DNA of 64,000 nt from Gammaproteobacteria bacterium (GCA_018822845.1 JAHJJD010000006.1:1-64000); one strand, 5' to 3'; counted from the first letter of the stretch, positions 8,381-18,023 are shown. Notes: generated from the letters alone by a model not told the origin. Numbers and translations: made by a program.

Positions 8381-8865
8381 ACAAGCGCATCCTGTTACTC
8401 ACTGCCCTGATCCTGCCTATTCTGGCACTGATGGCCAGCGCTTACCTGAAAAGTGCGCAGCGCAGCAGTGGCGAACAAGTCATCCTGCCGATTGAAGGTT
8501 TCGACCCACGCGATTTGCTGTCCGGGCATTACCTGATTTACCAGGTGGATTACGGGCTGGAAACCGGCTGTACGGAACATGACGTGGAAACCAGCATCTG
8601 CCTGCGCCCGCAACGCCAAATGTTCGCAGCAGACGCACTGCCTGAGGATTGCACACTGTTCATCCGGGGTTATTGCGACGGCAGCGCTGATTTCAGGGCA
8701 GGAATTGAGCGTTTCTACATCCCTGAGGAATATGCCGAAGCGCTGGAAAAGCAGGTGCGCGACAAGCGCGGCGAACTGGTGCTATCAGTGGATTCACAAG
8801 GCAACGCCGCCATCCGCGACCTGCTGATTAACGGCAAACCGTGGCAAGAAACCGTGCAACCGTAG
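8377..8865 (+). CDS. GDYXXLXY-domain membrane-anchored protein
   Basis: The 162-residue protein has one N-terminal membrane segment (RILLLTALILPILALMASAY) and then an extracytoplasmic domain. That domain carries the family core GHYLIYQVDYGL near residue 49, where the usual GDY is replaced by GHY. Three or four cysteines in the domain could form disulfides. The start at 8377 (ATGA overlap with the DUF2157 stop) was preferred to an earlier in-frame ATG that would read through the upstream gene. Confidence 0.85.
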   Translation: MNKRILLLTALILPILALMASAYLKSAQRSSGEQVILPIEGFDPRDLLSGHYLIYQVDYGLETGCTEHDVETSICLRPQRQMFAADALPEDCTLFIRGYCDGSADFRAGIERFYIPEEYAEALEKQVRDKRGELVLSVDSQGNAAIRDLLINGKPWQETVQP

Positions 8866-8898
8866 GATGCCCTGAATCGCGGTCAAGCATACGCCAAA

Positions 8899-9474
8899 TC
8901 AGGTTTCTTGCATAAAGGCCCAGTCGATGTGTAAATCGCTGAACAAATTGACAGCGGTCGGCTCATCCATTCCAAACATAAGCGGCAAGCCATATTGCCC
9001 GTCGTCTTTGAGCGTATACACCATTATCCAGCGGTCAGTTGGATGAATAATCCAGTATTCTTTCACACCGTGGCGCTCGTATAACCAGCGTTTTTTGTCC
9101 ATGTCTTTGAGGGCGGTGGAGGGGGAAAGCACTTCGATAATCCAGTCCGGTGCACCCCGGCAGCCTTTGTCATCCAGCTTGTTTTTATCGCAAATCACCG
9201 CAAGGTCGGGTTGCACGGTGGTGTCTACATCATCGTCGGCTTCGTTGTGGTTGGGTAGGCGTATATCGAACGGGGCGGGGTAAACTTCGCAGCTTTTTCC
9301 GCGTAAATAAGTGGCAATTTGCACACTCATCTCCAGGATATATTTTTGATGTATGCGTGACGGGGCAGCCATTGCATATGCCACGCCATCAATCAGCTCC
9401 CAACGCTCATCTTCCGGCCACTTGGCGTAGTCGGCATAGGTAAAGTGTTGCTGTAATTGCTGTGCTGCACCCAT
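8899..9474 (-). CDS. Uma2-family PD-(D/E)XK nuclease-fold protein
   Basis: The 191-residue protein matches the Uma2/DUF820 family, with an N-terminal YADYAKWPEDERWELIDG, a QPDLAVIC strand and PDWIIEVLSPST followed by a lysine-rich helix KDMDKKRWLYE. The Asp, Glu and Lys in these blocks correspond to the nuclease active site. Such genes are very abundant in cyanobacteria and filamentous sulfur bacteria; their biological target is unknown. It stands alone, with no obvious partner. Confidence 0.85.
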   Translation of the reverse strand: MGAAQQLQQHFTYADYAKWPEDERWELIDGVAYAMAAPSRIHQKYILEMSVQIATYLRGKSCEVYPAPFDIRLPNHNEADDDVDTTVQPDLAVICDKNKLDDKGCRGAPDWIIEVLSPSTALKDMDKKRWLYERHGVKEYWIIHPTDRWIMVYTLKDDGQYGLPLMFGMDEPTAVNLFSDLHIDWAFMQET

Positions 9475-9561
9475 CGGTCATGCCCCCGGCATTTTTATTG
9501 CACTAGTTCAAACATAGCATATCCCTTCTCATGGTCACGGATAAATTGTATGGCATACGCC

Positions 9562-9870
9562 CTATTCCTCTTCCCACGGCTCCCAGTCTGCACCCATTTC
9601 CGGCACATCTAGCACCAGATCGGAAGCAGGCAAACCGACGCAGAACAACCCCTTGCCCGCATCGGCATCCTCTTCAAACAGCGCCAATGGTTCACCGTCC
9701 GGGTAAACCATTTCGCCCGACACGATCTGCCCCATGCACACGCCACAGACGCCGCCGCCACAGCCCCACGGCACAGGAATTTCCTGCCGCAAGGCTGCCT
9801 GCAAAACGGTTTCGCCCTCGCTTACCTCAAAACGCCAATCGGTATTCAGGATAGTAACGCTGTAACTCAT
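9562..9870 (-). CDS. Plant-type [2Fe-2S] ferredoxin
   Basis: The 102-residue protein has the cluster-binding pattern C-x4-C-x2-C (CGGGVCGVC, about residues 36-44) and a fourth Cys in LFCVGLP near residue 80. It is an acidic electron carrier. It sits seven bases downstream of a c-type cytochrome gene on the same strand and is probably co-transcribed with it, which suggests a shared redox pathway; the partners are unknown. Confidence 0.88.
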   Translation of the reverse strand: MSYSVTILNTDWRFEVSEGETVLQAALRQEIPVPWGCGGGVCGVCMGQIVSGEMVYPDGEPLALFEEDADAGKGLFCVGLPASDLVLDVPEMGADWEPWEEE

Positions 9871-9877
9871 GGCATTA

Positions 9878-10267
9878 CTACTTGGGGAAATGGTAGTAGC
9901 TGTCGTTCAGGTATGCCGCAATTTTGTCCATGTCCTCGTCGAACAGCTTGCTGCCCAGATTGGCATCGCAACGGCGCACCTGCGCAGACAACATGGCGAA
10001 ATCCTGCATCTTGCGGTCAGCACGAGTGTAAACACCGGAATCGTGGCAACTGATGCAGTTGGCATCATGAATGGCTTTGCCAGGGTGGTCGCCAGCGGCT
10101 GGAGCCTGGGCAGTTTCAGTAGCGGCAGGCGCAGCACTGGCCGGGGTGGCGGCCTGTTCGGCAGGCTTGGCAGCGTCAGGTGCTGCGGCAGTGTCGGTTT
10201 TCTTTTCGCCGCAGGCTGTCAGGGTGAAAGCCAGCACCAGTGGCAACAGGATAGTCATTTTTTTCAT
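9878..10267 (-). CDS. c5-type cytochrome c lipoprotein
   Basis: The 129-residue protein has a lipobox LAFTLTACGEKK, an Ala/Pro-rich linker (about residues 25-60) and one heme-binding motif CISCH (about 76-80). The C-terminal domain includes the segment ANLGSKLFDEDMDKIAAYLN typical of class I cytochromes c5. No clear methionine axial ligand appears at the usual C-terminal place, but MLSAQ after CISCH could serve. It is lipid-anchored, facing the periplasm. Confidence 0.88.
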   Translation of the reverse strand: MKKMTILLPLVLAFTLTACGEKKTDTAAAPDAAKPAEQAATPASAAPAATETAQAPAAGDHPGKAIHDANCISCHDSGVYTRADRKMQDFAMLSAQVRRCDANLGSKLFDEDMDKIAAYLNDSYYHFPK

Positions 10268-10433
10268 TGGTCAAACTCTCTGAAATGAACAGTGTGACAG
10301 GCAAGTATACCACAGGCTATTCCGCCCACACATTTTCCCGCACCAGCCTGACTGTCACCTGCGCCAGCGCTTTCACCTTGCGCTCCATCTCATCCAGCGC
10401 GGCTGGCTCGCCCGCAGCAAAAAGCGCAGGGAT

Positions 10434-11516
10434 TTATACAGTGCTGGCATGTGAAACCTGCTTTTGCAAACGCGACCACAAGCGCTCAAATGCCTGAACC
10501 ACCATGCCTGTACTGATCAGTTCCATCGCGGCTTCATCTTTCACCCGCGTGCGCCACGGCAGCGTATCGAGTGCTTGGGCGTGTTCTGATTCCACCAGCG
10601 TTTGGTAGATGCTGACCACGTTTTCCTGCCCGCCATAGGGGCCAACCCGTGCCGGGTTGTGATGGGCATACAGGGCGATCACGGGTGTACCGACCAACGT
10701 TGCCATATGCACTGGCCCCGAGTCTGGCGCAAGCAACAGTTGCGCCCGCCGGATCAAGGCCAGCATTTGCTTGAGACTGGTTTTGCCGGTCAGATTCAAC
10801 ACCGTGCAGGAACAGGCTTGCTCCACCTGGGCGGCCAATGCCTGTTCCGCCGGGCTGGAGCTGCCACACAACACCACTTGCAAACCGGCTTGCGCGGCAT
10901 GATCGGCAACAGCGGCATAACCTGCCACTGTCCAGTTTTTATAGGGTTTGCTGGAGCCGGGCACGATTATCATGCTGGCTTTGCTGCCCAGCACACTGGC
11001 TGCCCACTCATCGTCTGCCGGGGCAACTGGCACATCCCAGCGAGGTGTAACATCATTGACGCCCAAGGCAGCAGCAAACGCCATCAAGCCATCCACCACA
11101 TGCGGTGCGGCAGGCGAAGCCACTTTATGATTGGTAAACAACCATTGCGCATCATTGGCGCGCTGGCGGTCAAAACCCAGCTTGTACCTTGCCTTGATGC
11201 CCAGCGAGAGGATACTGGCGCGCAAGGCTGCCTGCACATGCAACAGCGCATCGAAATGCCTGCCATGCAGTTGTCGCCAGACACTACGGTAGGCTTGCCA
11301 GCCCTGTTTCTTGTCAAAAATGATGGTTTCGATGCCGGGCAAATCCCCCAGCAGGCTGGCTTCCACCTTACCCATGATCCAGGTGATTTGCGTCGTTGGC
11401 CATTGCCGCTGGATGGCTTGCACCAGCGCCACGGTATGGCATACATCACCAATCGCAGAGAGGCGCAATACGCACAGGGAACGGGGGGCAGAGGAAAACA
11501 GGGCCAAAGTCGTCAC
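10434..11516 (-). CDS. GT9-family LPS heptosyltransferase (WaaC/WaaF type)
   Basis: The 360-residue enzyme shows the GT9 pattern: N-terminal VLRLSAIGDVCHTVALVQAI near residue 16, a central PGSSKPYKNW block and the C-terminal APDSGPVHMATLVGTPVIALY sugar-nucleotide region. It adds heptose to the Kdo-lipid A core at the inner membrane. The closest likely role is heptosyltransferase I, but I cannot separate WaaC from WaaF by eye. It is divergent from kdkA. The reading frame continues open for 37 codons after its TAA stop. Confidence 0.85.
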   Translation of the reverse strand: MTTLALFSSAPRSLCVLRLSAIGDVCHTVALVQAIQRQWPTTQITWIMGKVEASLLGDLPGIETIIFDKKQGWQAYRSVWRQLHGRHFDALLHVQAALRASILSLGIKARYKLGFDRQRANDAQWLFTNHKVASPAAPHVVDGLMAFAAALGVNDVTPRWDVPVAPADDEWAASVLGSKASMIIVPGSSKPYKNWTVAGYAAVADHAAQAGLQVVLCGSSSPAEQALAAQVEQACSCTVLNLTGKTSLKQMLALIRRAQLLLAPDSGPVHMATLVGTPVIALYAHHNPARVGPYGGQENVVSIYQTLVESEHAQALDTLPWRTRVKDEAAMELISTGMVVQAFERLWSRLQKQVSHASTV

Positions 11517-11595
11517 CGGGTAGCAAGGAAGCCGCCATTATGCAAAGCTGTCACAAAATTGTAAAATTCGCAGCTTCACAGCAACTTCGGCCAAT

Positions 11596-12315
11596 ATGGA
11601 TATTATCACTCACGGCAACACCACTTACGGTATCCACCCCACCTACTCCGCCCGGTTCCAGCCCGAACACTTCGACCCGACCTGGTGGCAGGCGCAGGAT
11701 GCCATCATCGGGCAATCACAGGGGCGCGGCATTACCTGGTTTGTACGGCTGGGACAACGGGAAATGGTGTTACGCCATTATTATCGGGGCGGAATACTCG
11801 GCAGGCTGCTGCACGATCGCTATCTGTTCAACGGTTTCTTGCGTAGCCGCGCAGTCATGGAGTTCCGCTTGCTGGAACAAATGCGCCAGCAGGGTTTGCC
11901 CGTACCCCGGCCTTGCGCCGTGCGCCTGATCCGGCATGGCCTGATTTACCGTACCGACATCCTGCTGGAACGTATTACCGGGGCACGCGATCTGGTGCAT
12001 ATCCTGCAAGAGCGGGCACTGGATATGGCGGAATGGCAAGCCATTGGGCGCATGATTCGCCATTTCCATACAGCCAACATCGACCATGCCGACCTGAACA
12101 GCCACAATATCCTGCTGGATACCGACGGCAAACCCTGGCTGATTGATTTCGACAAGGGCAAACAACGCGCTGATGGTAGCTGGAAACAGGCCAATCTTGA
12201 CCGCCTGCTACGCTCGTTGCGCAAGGAATGGGAGCTGAATCCAGCCTCGTATTGGCAGCAAAGTGACTGGCAGGCGTTGCTGGCAGGCTATGGCAGGAAC
12301 GGCTCCAGTTCCTGA
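11596..12315 (+). CDS. kdkA: 3-deoxy-D-manno-octulosonic acid (Kdo) kinase
   Basis: The 239-residue kinase phosphorylates Kdo in the LPS inner core. It has the kinase-like catalytic loop HADLNSHNILLD (about residues 163-174) and metal-binding IDFDKGK (about 182-188), as in KdkA of Haemophilus and related bacteria that carry phosphorylated Kdo. Its 3' end overlaps the convergent waaA gene by 28 bp, so the two Kdo genes are physically interlocked. Confidence 0.9.
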   Translation: MDIITHGNTTYGIHPTYSARFQPEHFDPTWWQAQDAIIGQSQGRGITWFVRLGQREMVLRHYYRGGILGRLLHDRYLFNGFLRSRAVMEFRLLEQMRQQGLPVPRPCAVRLIRHGLIYRTDILLERITGARDLVHILQERALDMAEWQAIGRMIRHFHTANIDHADLNSHNILLDTDGKPWLIDFDKGKQRADGSWKQANLDRLLRSLRKEWELNPASYWQQSDWQALLAGYGRNGSSS

Positions 12316-13577
12316 AGGGTTTTCTGCAAAGCACCCCGGTTGGCAGCGACCACTTCGCTGGCTGCCTTGCCCATACGTTCGCGCTTGGCGGCATCCTGCA
12401 AGCATTCACACACGGCAATTGCCAGTTCCTGCGCATCCTCAACGATTTGCGCCCCGCCCTGCGCCACCAGCTGGCGGGTAATGTCGCCGAAATTGAAATA
12501 ATGCGGCCCGGTCAGGCAGGGCTTACCCAGCGCCGCAGGTTCCAGCAGGTTATGGCCACCGATATTGACCAGACTGCCACCGACGAAAGCAACATCCGCC
12601 ACTGCCAGCATCAGCGGCAATTCACCCATGGTGTCACCCAGATAGACTTGCGTTGCAGGCGTGACCGCTCCGCCCGTGCTGCGTCGCACCAACGCAAAAC
12701 CTTCCCTTGCACACAACTCCGCCACCGCATCGAAACGTTGCGGATGGCGTGGCACCAGTATCAGTAAAGCATCCGGCAACTGCGCCAATACCTGCCGGAA
12801 CGCTTGTAACACCTGCTCGTCTTCACCCTTGTGGGTGCTGGCCGCAATCCACACCGGGTGGCTTCCCCAGCTTTCACGCAAAGCCACACCGTCTACGAGG
12901 ATGTCAGGCGGAAACGTCATGTCGAATTTGGTGGAACCGGTAATCGTCATTTTTTCTGCCGCCACGCCCAGTGCAGCAAAACGGCTGGCATCATCTTCAT
13001 GCTGTACCAGCAACCTGCTGAGCGGTTCCGCCCATAAGCGGAAAAATGCCGGAAACTGCTGATAGCGACGGAACGAGCGCGGCGACAAGCGTGCATTCAC
13101 CACCACCACCGGAATATTGCGCTGCTGGCAGGCCAGCATGTAATTCAACCAGCGTTCCGTCTCGATGATCAGCAGTACGTGGGGACGGGTACGTTCCAGA
13201 AAGCGCTTGACCATGGACGGGCAATCCAGTGGTGCAAAGCGGTGGGTAACCAGCTTTCCCAAAGCTGCTGCTTGCTCTGCGCCTGTATGGGTGGTAGTGG
13301 TGAGCAGGATGCCCATCTCCGGATGCGACGCTTTTAGCGCCTGAATCAGGGGTTTGGCAACCATAACTTCACCCACGCTGGCCGCATGAATCCAGACGGG
13401 ACGGGCTGTTTCCACAGGTGTTACCCAGCCAAAACGTTCTTTCCAGCGACCTGTGAAAGCGTTGTCCACCGGACTGTTTTTGTGCAGCTTGAACAGGGCA
13501 AACGGCAACAACAGGCAAAACGCCACATTGTAGGCGAGCCGGAGAATCCAGCGGGGCAATATCAGCAAACGAACCAT
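12288..13577 (-). CDS. waaA: Kdo transferase
   Basis: The 429-residue membrane-anchored GT30 enzyme transfers Kdo to lipid IVA. It has an N-terminal anchor (VRLLILPRWILRLAYNVAFCL), the block WIHAASVGEVMVAKPLIQAL and the C-terminal FVGGSLVNIGGHNLLEPAA motif characteristic of WaaA. The start at 13577 gives the usual length; an upstream ATG at 13610 would add 11 residues. A kdkA gene beside it suggests mono-Kdo, phosphorylated inner core, as in Haemophilus; that is inference. Confidence 0.92.
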   Translation of the reverse strand: MVRLLILPRWILRLAYNVAFCLLLPFALFKLHKNSPVDNAFTGRWKERFGWVTPVETARPVWIHAASVGEVMVAKPLIQALKASHPEMGILLTTTTHTGAEQAAALGKLVTHRFAPLDCPSMVKRFLERTRPHVLLIIETERWLNYMLACQQRNIPVVVVNARLSPRSFRRYQQFPAFFRLWAEPLSRLLVQHEDDASRFAALGVAAEKMTITGSTKFDMTFPPDILVDGVALRESWGSHPVWIAASTHKGEDEQVLQAFRQVLAQLPDALLILVPRHPQRFDAVAELCAREGFALVRRSTGGAVTPATQVYLGDTMGELPLMLAVADVAFVGGSLVNIGGHNLLEPAALGKPCLTGPHYFNFGDITRQLVAQGGAQIVEDAQELAIAVCECLQDAAKRERMGKAASEVVAANRGALQKTLQELEPFLP

Positions 13578-13676
13578 CAAGGCATCCTGAAACTGAAAAT
13601 TTACGTGCAAATGGTAACGTGATCAGCATATCCTTACCATCCGTCAACACACTGGATGACCTGTACCGGAATTTGC

Positions 13677-14465
13677 ATGAGTACCAAGCCTACCTTGGCA
13701 GCCGCCTTGATCGTTAAAAATGAAGCCGAAAACCTGCGCCAATGCCTGGAAACGGTAGCAGGCTGGGTAGATGAAATCGTGATCATGGATTCCGGCAGCA
13801 GTGACGATACACTTGCCATTGCCCAATCTTTCGGCGCAAAAATTTTCACCAACACCGACTGGCCCGGCTTCGGCAAACAACGCCAGCTTACCCAGAATCA
13901 TGTCCAGTCCGACTGGATATTGTGGCTGGATGCGGATGAGCGGGTTACACCAGCCTTGCGTGATGAAATCCAGGGTATGTTGCGTGATCCACCTGCGGAT
14001 ACTGTATTTGCCATGCCGCGCCTGTCATGGGCATTTGGGCGGTTTATCCGTCATTCCGGGTGGTATCCGGGGTATGTCATGCGGTTCTACCCGACTCATC
14101 TGACAACCTACGATAATTCATTAGTCCATGAAAAGGTCATCGTTCCGCCACAAACCAAAGTACAATATCTGCGAAGTGATTTGATACACTACCCTTATCG
14201 TGACATTCAGCACTACCTCGTCAAGGTCTCGGGATATACCGCATCATGGGCCCAACAGCAAAAAGAGAAAGGCAAAAAGGTAGGCATATTTCAAGGGATT
14301 AGCCATGCCATTGCCTGCTTTATCAGAATGTATATATTCAAAGCTGGCTTTCTTGATGGTGTGCAAGGTTTGATTCTTGCCATGGTCGGTGCTTACACAA
14401 CATTCATCAAATATGCAGACTTATGGGTGCTTACCCATGCCAAGCATCCTGAAGGAAAATCATGA
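13677..14465 (+). CDS. GT2 glycosyltransferase, WaaE/KdtX type
   Basis: The 262-residue protein starts AAALIVKNEAENLRQCLETV and has IVIMDSGSSDDT and LWLDADERV (the DxD-type metal site). This is the pattern of the beta-glucosyltransferases that extend LPS inner core. A C-terminal amphipathic/hydrophobic stretch may dock it at the membrane. I chose ATG 13677 because homology begins directly after it; a start at 13656 is possible. It begins a plus-strand run of tightly spaced LPS genes and overlaps the next gene by four bases. Confidence 0.85.
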   Translation: MSTKPTLAAALIVKNEAENLRQCLETVAGWVDEIVIMDSGSSDDTLAIAQSFGAKIFTNTDWPGFGKQRQLTQNHVQSDWILWLDADERVTPALRDEIQGMLRDPPADTVFAMPRLSWAFGRFIRHSGWYPGYVMRFYPTHLTTYDNSLVHEKVIVPPQTKVQYLRSDLIHYPYRDIQHYLVKVSGYTASWAQQQKEKGKKVGIFQGISHAIACFIRMYIFKAGFLDGVQGLILAMVGAYTTFIKYADLWVLTHAKHPEGKS

Positions 14466-15175
14466 AACCTGCCGACTTCCAGAAAAAACATGTCTACCGC
14501 TTCAAAAACCGTCCTGACGGTGAGCAGGAGCTTGTGCGAGACTTTTTCAACCACAAATCAGATGGTTTTTATGTTGATGTTGGCGCAAACCACCCAACGA
14601 TAGAATCGCAAACCTACCATGTAGAGCAAAGAGGGTGGGATGGGTTATTGATCGAGCCACTTACCTCATACGTCAAACTCCTCAAACAGCAACGTAAGGG
14701 GTATACAGTACAGGCTGCCTGCTCCAGTCCCGAGAATCATGACAAAATACTTAAACTACTAGTTGCAGGTGGGCATTCAACACTCAATGCTGACCCTATA
14801 GCGGTAGGAACCCACAGTTCCGAATATGCGCAAGTAACGTGCAAAACACTCGACTCAATCCTTGAAGAAAACCATGTCCCCCTTGGCTTTGACTTTATCT
14901 CTATTGATATAGAGGGGCACGAAATGGAAATGTTCAAAGGATTTACCCTTACCAAATGGAAACCCCGTTTGGTATTGATTGAAGACCATGTAACCACCCA
15001 TGAAAAACACAATCATATGATCAACAACGGCTATCAACTCTTGCTGAGGACTGGGCTAAACAGCTGGTACGTACAGGACTCAGAAAACTTCTCACTATCT
15101 TTACGTGCAAAACTTGAATTTTTCAGAAAGTATTGGCTTGGCCTTTTCCCCCGCAAACTCAGATATAGTCGCTAA
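14462..15175 (+). CDS. FkbM-family methyltransferase
   Basis: The 237-residue SAM-dependent enzyme has a DVGANHPTIES motif-I-like block near residue 40 and SIDIEGHEMEMFKGF near residue 143, the hallmarks of FkbM methyltransferases. These O-methylate sugars in surface polysaccharides. It is preceded by AAGGA eight bases before its ATG and overlaps the upstream glycosyltransferase by ATGA. Codon use here is visibly more AT-rich than in the waaA/kdkA region. Confidence 0.87.
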   Translation: MKPADFQKKHVYRFKNRPDGEQELVRDFFNHKSDGFYVDVGANHPTIESQTYHVEQRGWDGLLIEPLTSYVKLLKQQRKGYTVQAACSSPENHDKILKLLVAGGHSTLNADPIAVGTHSSEYAQVTCKTLDSILEENHVPLGFDFISIDIEGHEMEMFKGFTLTKWKPRLVLIEDHVTTHEKHNHMINNGYQLLLRTGLNSWYVQDSENFSLSLRAKLEFFRKYWLGLFPRKLRYSR

Positions 15176-15185
15176 TCAGGAATAA

Positions 15186-15899
15186 ATGGTCATGCCAAGA
15201 AAATTCAGTCACGTAGCCAATTTTACTGGATACATGAAAGTAGTACTCCAAATCATCCTGGCAAAAGGTGGGCAGCAACGCATTCTCGACATTCCCGCAG
15301 GAAATGGCTTGCTGGCGCAGAAACTGCGCGAACACGGGCACACCGTCATTTGCGGCGACATCAATGAAGAGCAAGAGCATTACATCTTCGCTGACATGTC
15401 TGGAACCCTACCATTTCAGAATGGTGAATTTGATACGGTTGTATGCATGGAAGGTATCGAACATGTAATTACCCCTTCACTCTTGGTATCAGAACTTTGC
15501 CGTATCTGCAAACCGGGGGGCAGGATTATCCTTTCGCTGCCCAACATCCAGAACCTTTACTCAAGACTGCAATTCATGTGCAGTGGCACATTCTACCAAT
15601 TTCCACCATTTCTGCCGGAAGCACACCACAAAACGGAAAAAGTTGATCTGGGGCATATTTCCTCCCTGAGTTACGTGCAGCTGCGTTATCTTTTCAGTTA
15701 TTTTGGCGCAAAAGTCACTCATGTATCGGGAGACAAATACAAGCGTAAATTCCTGACCCCCATATTACTGCCTTTCGTTGCCATCGGCTGGCTATGGTTT
15801 AAAGTCGCACGCAAGCCAGATGAAACCGACCCTGCCCTCTTCAGCAACAGGAAACTGCTGCTAAGCCGCTCACTCATCATGGTTCTTGAGAAGGAATAA
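15186..15899 (+). CDS. Class I SAM methyltransferase
   Basis: The 237-residue protein has motif I ILDIPAGNGLLAQKL (about residues 35-49) and a post-core FDTVVCMEGIEHV and SRICKPGGRIILSLPN-like segment, as in Methyltransf_11/23 enzymes. The C-terminus holds a hydrophobic stretch (LLPFVAIGWLWFKVA) that could anchor it to the membrane. An AGGAATAA site precedes ATG 15186. It sits in the LPS cluster, so its substrate is probably a glycan or lipid intermediate; the exact one is unknown. Confidence 0.8.
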   Translation: MVMPRKFSHVANFTGYMKVVLQIILAKGGQQRILDIPAGNGLLAQKLREHGHTVICGDINEEQEHYIFADMSGTLPFQNGEFDTVVCMEGIEHVITPSLLVSELCRICKPGGRIILSLPNIQNLYSRLQFMCSGTFYQFPPFLPEAHHKTEKVDLGHISSLSYVQLRYLFSYFGAKVTHVSGDKYKRKFLTPILLPFVAIGWLWFKVARKPDETDPALFSNRKLLLSRSLIMVLEKE

Positions 15900-15903
15900 C
15901 GTC

Positions 15904-16776
15904 ATGCGTATCAGTGGATTTACCTTCATCCGCAATGGCTGTTCACTGGGGTATCCGTTTGCAGCCAGTATCCGCTCTGTTATGCCCTTATGTGACGAGT
16001 TCATCATTGCCGTCGGGGAATCCAGCGATGATACATTGCAGGTATTAAAAAAGCTGCAACAGGAATACCCCCTCATTCGCTTGTTGGAAACACGCTGGAA
16101 TGAAAACATGCAGGATCGGGGTTTTGTGTACGCACAACAGAAAATGATTGCGCACTATAGTTGCACCGGTGACTGGGCATTTTACCTCGAAGGTGATGAG
16201 GTGTTACATGAACAAGATATTCCCCGTCTACGTCAACGACTGAAAGAAGTTCATAACAAGCCAGAAGTAGAATGTTTGGTATTTGATTACTACCATTTCT
16301 TCGGCAGCCCGGAATGGGTTGCTATTAGCCCCGGTTGGTATCGGCGTGCTCCACGCATCCTGCGCAATACGCTCCGTAGTTATTCACCCGATGGCCTGTA
16401 TTTCTTGGTCATGGATAAGAAAAAACAAGGGCGCTACCCCAATGCAGCCACAGCCAACGTCCCCATATATCATTACGGTCATGTAAGAAAACGTGAGGAT
16501 ATGCAGCGCAAGGTAGAACAGGTCAGTAAATACTGGGGAAAAACGGAGAGCTTTGATCAATATGACATCGACCCAATGGCGCTAGCTCCCTTTACCGGAC
16601 AACATCCCGAAACAGTGAAAAGCTGGCTGGATAATGATACCGAAACCAACTTCCAGCCCAACCCTGTCCACAAACTCACCTCAAGGGAAAAAAAACATCG
16701 CTGGATGATGAAACTGGAAAAGCGTTTTGGCTGGGAACTCAGTAAAAAACACTATCGTTTACTCAAGGATGTGTGA
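15904..16776 (+). CDS. GT2-like glycosyltransferase
   Basis: The 290-residue protein begins MRISGFTFIRNGCSLGYPF and has DEFIIAVGESSDDT and a DxD-like YLEGDEVLHEQD near residue 95, typical of a distinct group of GT-A enzymes in LPS clusters. ATG 15904 follows AAGGAATAAC; the stop overlaps the next gene's GTG by four bases (GTGA). The acceptor cannot be told from sequence. Confidence 0.78.
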   Translation: MRISGFTFIRNGCSLGYPFAASIRSVMPLCDEFIIAVGESSDDTLQVLKKLQQEYPLIRLLETRWNENMQDRGFVYAQQKMIAHYSCTGDWAFYLEGDEVLHEQDIPRLRQRLKEVHNKPEVECLVFDYYHFFGSPEWVAISPGWYRRAPRILRNTLRSYSPDGLYFLVMDKKKQGRYPNAATANVPIYHYGHVRKREDMQRKVEQVSKYWGKTESFDQYDIDPMALAPFTGQHPETVKSWLDNDTETNFQPNPVHKLTSREKKHRWMMKLEKRFGWELSKKHYRLLKDV

Positions 16777-18023
16777 AAAACGTGGACATACTAACAACCC
16801 ACAGGGACAATACAGTTTCTCAACAATCCATGATTGAGTCTTGGCGTAGGCAATTTTATCTGTTATCTGCACTTCTGGCTGGTGTTGCGATACCCATTTC
16901 TACTGCCGCAGAAAATATCGGTGCTTTATTATTACTAGTAGCATTACTGGTTTCACCTTTCCTATATCCCCAGATCAAATCAACCTATTCAAAACCTTTC
17001 GCAATTGCCGGAACCACGTTGGGCATTGCACTTGCCATTGGTATCATCTGGTCATCTGCCACACCATCAGATGCATGGGGATTCTTCATAAAGATGCACC
17101 CCTATTATTTAATCCCATTCTTCCTGGTGATATTTTCCGTTCCCAAGGTACGCAATACTTTTTTTGCAGGGTTTGCACTAGGTGTACTGATCAATGTCGT
17201 TCTTTCCTGCATCGCAGCATGGAATGAATACTACATACTGAATGCCGTGCCCGATGACTGGTCCATGTTCCGCAGCCATTCATACCACAATTATTTTGCC
17301 GGACTACTGGCAGTAAGCATACTGATCGGCTTGCTAAACAATAAATTCAGAGGCATTTACAGGTGGGTAGCCATAGGCTTCTTCTTACTGATCAACTACA
17401 ACATTCTATTTCTGGTTGCGGGGCGTACCGGCCAATTGATTTACCTGTTAATGATAGGACTTACACTGATTTCATGGAAACCCCGTGCAGGCATTATAGC
17501 GGGGGTTATTCTAGCGCTTAGTACTGCATTTATACTCCCGAATTTTTCACCTGCCATACAGAAAGGAGTCAACATTACGCAGTCTAATTTAATCTCGTAT
17601 TCAGAAGGCAACGTTGAAACACCAACCGGATTGCGCTTGGATTACTACAAAAGCAGTATCGCCCTACTAAAAGAGAAGCCTTTTTTTGGGCATGGGACTG
17701 GCAGCTTTGTTAATGAATATCGTAAGTTGACGGGCATCCATGAAGGCCAGCGCGCAACAAACAACCCTCATAATGACTATCTAAAACTTGGCATCGAACT
17801 CGGCATCATTGGCATAATATTGTTGCCATTACTCTTGATCACCGCTGCCTGGCAAGGGCGTCATTTGGTCGACCCGTGGCGCTGGATGCTTTATGCTGTA
17901 CTGACAAGCATGGGGGTAGCCACACTCGCCAACTCCTTTTTCATGGACACCATCACCGGGGTAGCCTTTGTTTTACTAACGTGCGCCCTATTGAACGGAC
18001 CACAAAGGGATCCAACAGCGTGA
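16773..18023 (+). CDS. O-antigen ligase / polymerase family membrane protein
   Basis: The 416-residue protein has about eleven hydrophobic segments and a large periplasmic loop with GHGTGSFVNEYRK and NNPHNDYLKLGIELG (about residues 308-345), the Wzy_C signature shared by WaaL ligases and Wzy polymerases. It starts with GTG overlapping the previous stop. Its place in the core-sugar operon favours WaaL, joining O-antigen to the core. That fits the ABC-exported O-antigen operon near 47-57 kb. Confidence 0.85.
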   Translation: MKNVDILTTHRDNTVSQQSMIESWRRQFYLLSALLAGVAIPISTAAENIGALLLLVALLVSPFLYPQIKSTYSKPFAIAGTTLGIALAIGIIWSSATPSDAWGFFIKMHPYYLIPFFLVIFSVPKVRNTFFAGFALGVLINVVLSCIAAWNEYYILNAVPDDWSMFRSHSYHNYFAGLLAVSILIGLLNNKFRGIYRWVAIGFFLLINYNILFLVAGRTGQLIYLLMIGLTLISWKPRAGIIAGVILALSTAFILPNFSPAIQKGVNITQSNLISYSEGNVETPTGLRLDYYKSSIALLKEKPFFGHGTGSFVNEYRKLTGIHEGQRATNNPHNDYLKLGIELGIIGIILLPLLLITAAWQGRHLVDPWRWMLYAVLTSMGVATLANSFFMDTITGVAFVLLTCALLNGPQRDPTA

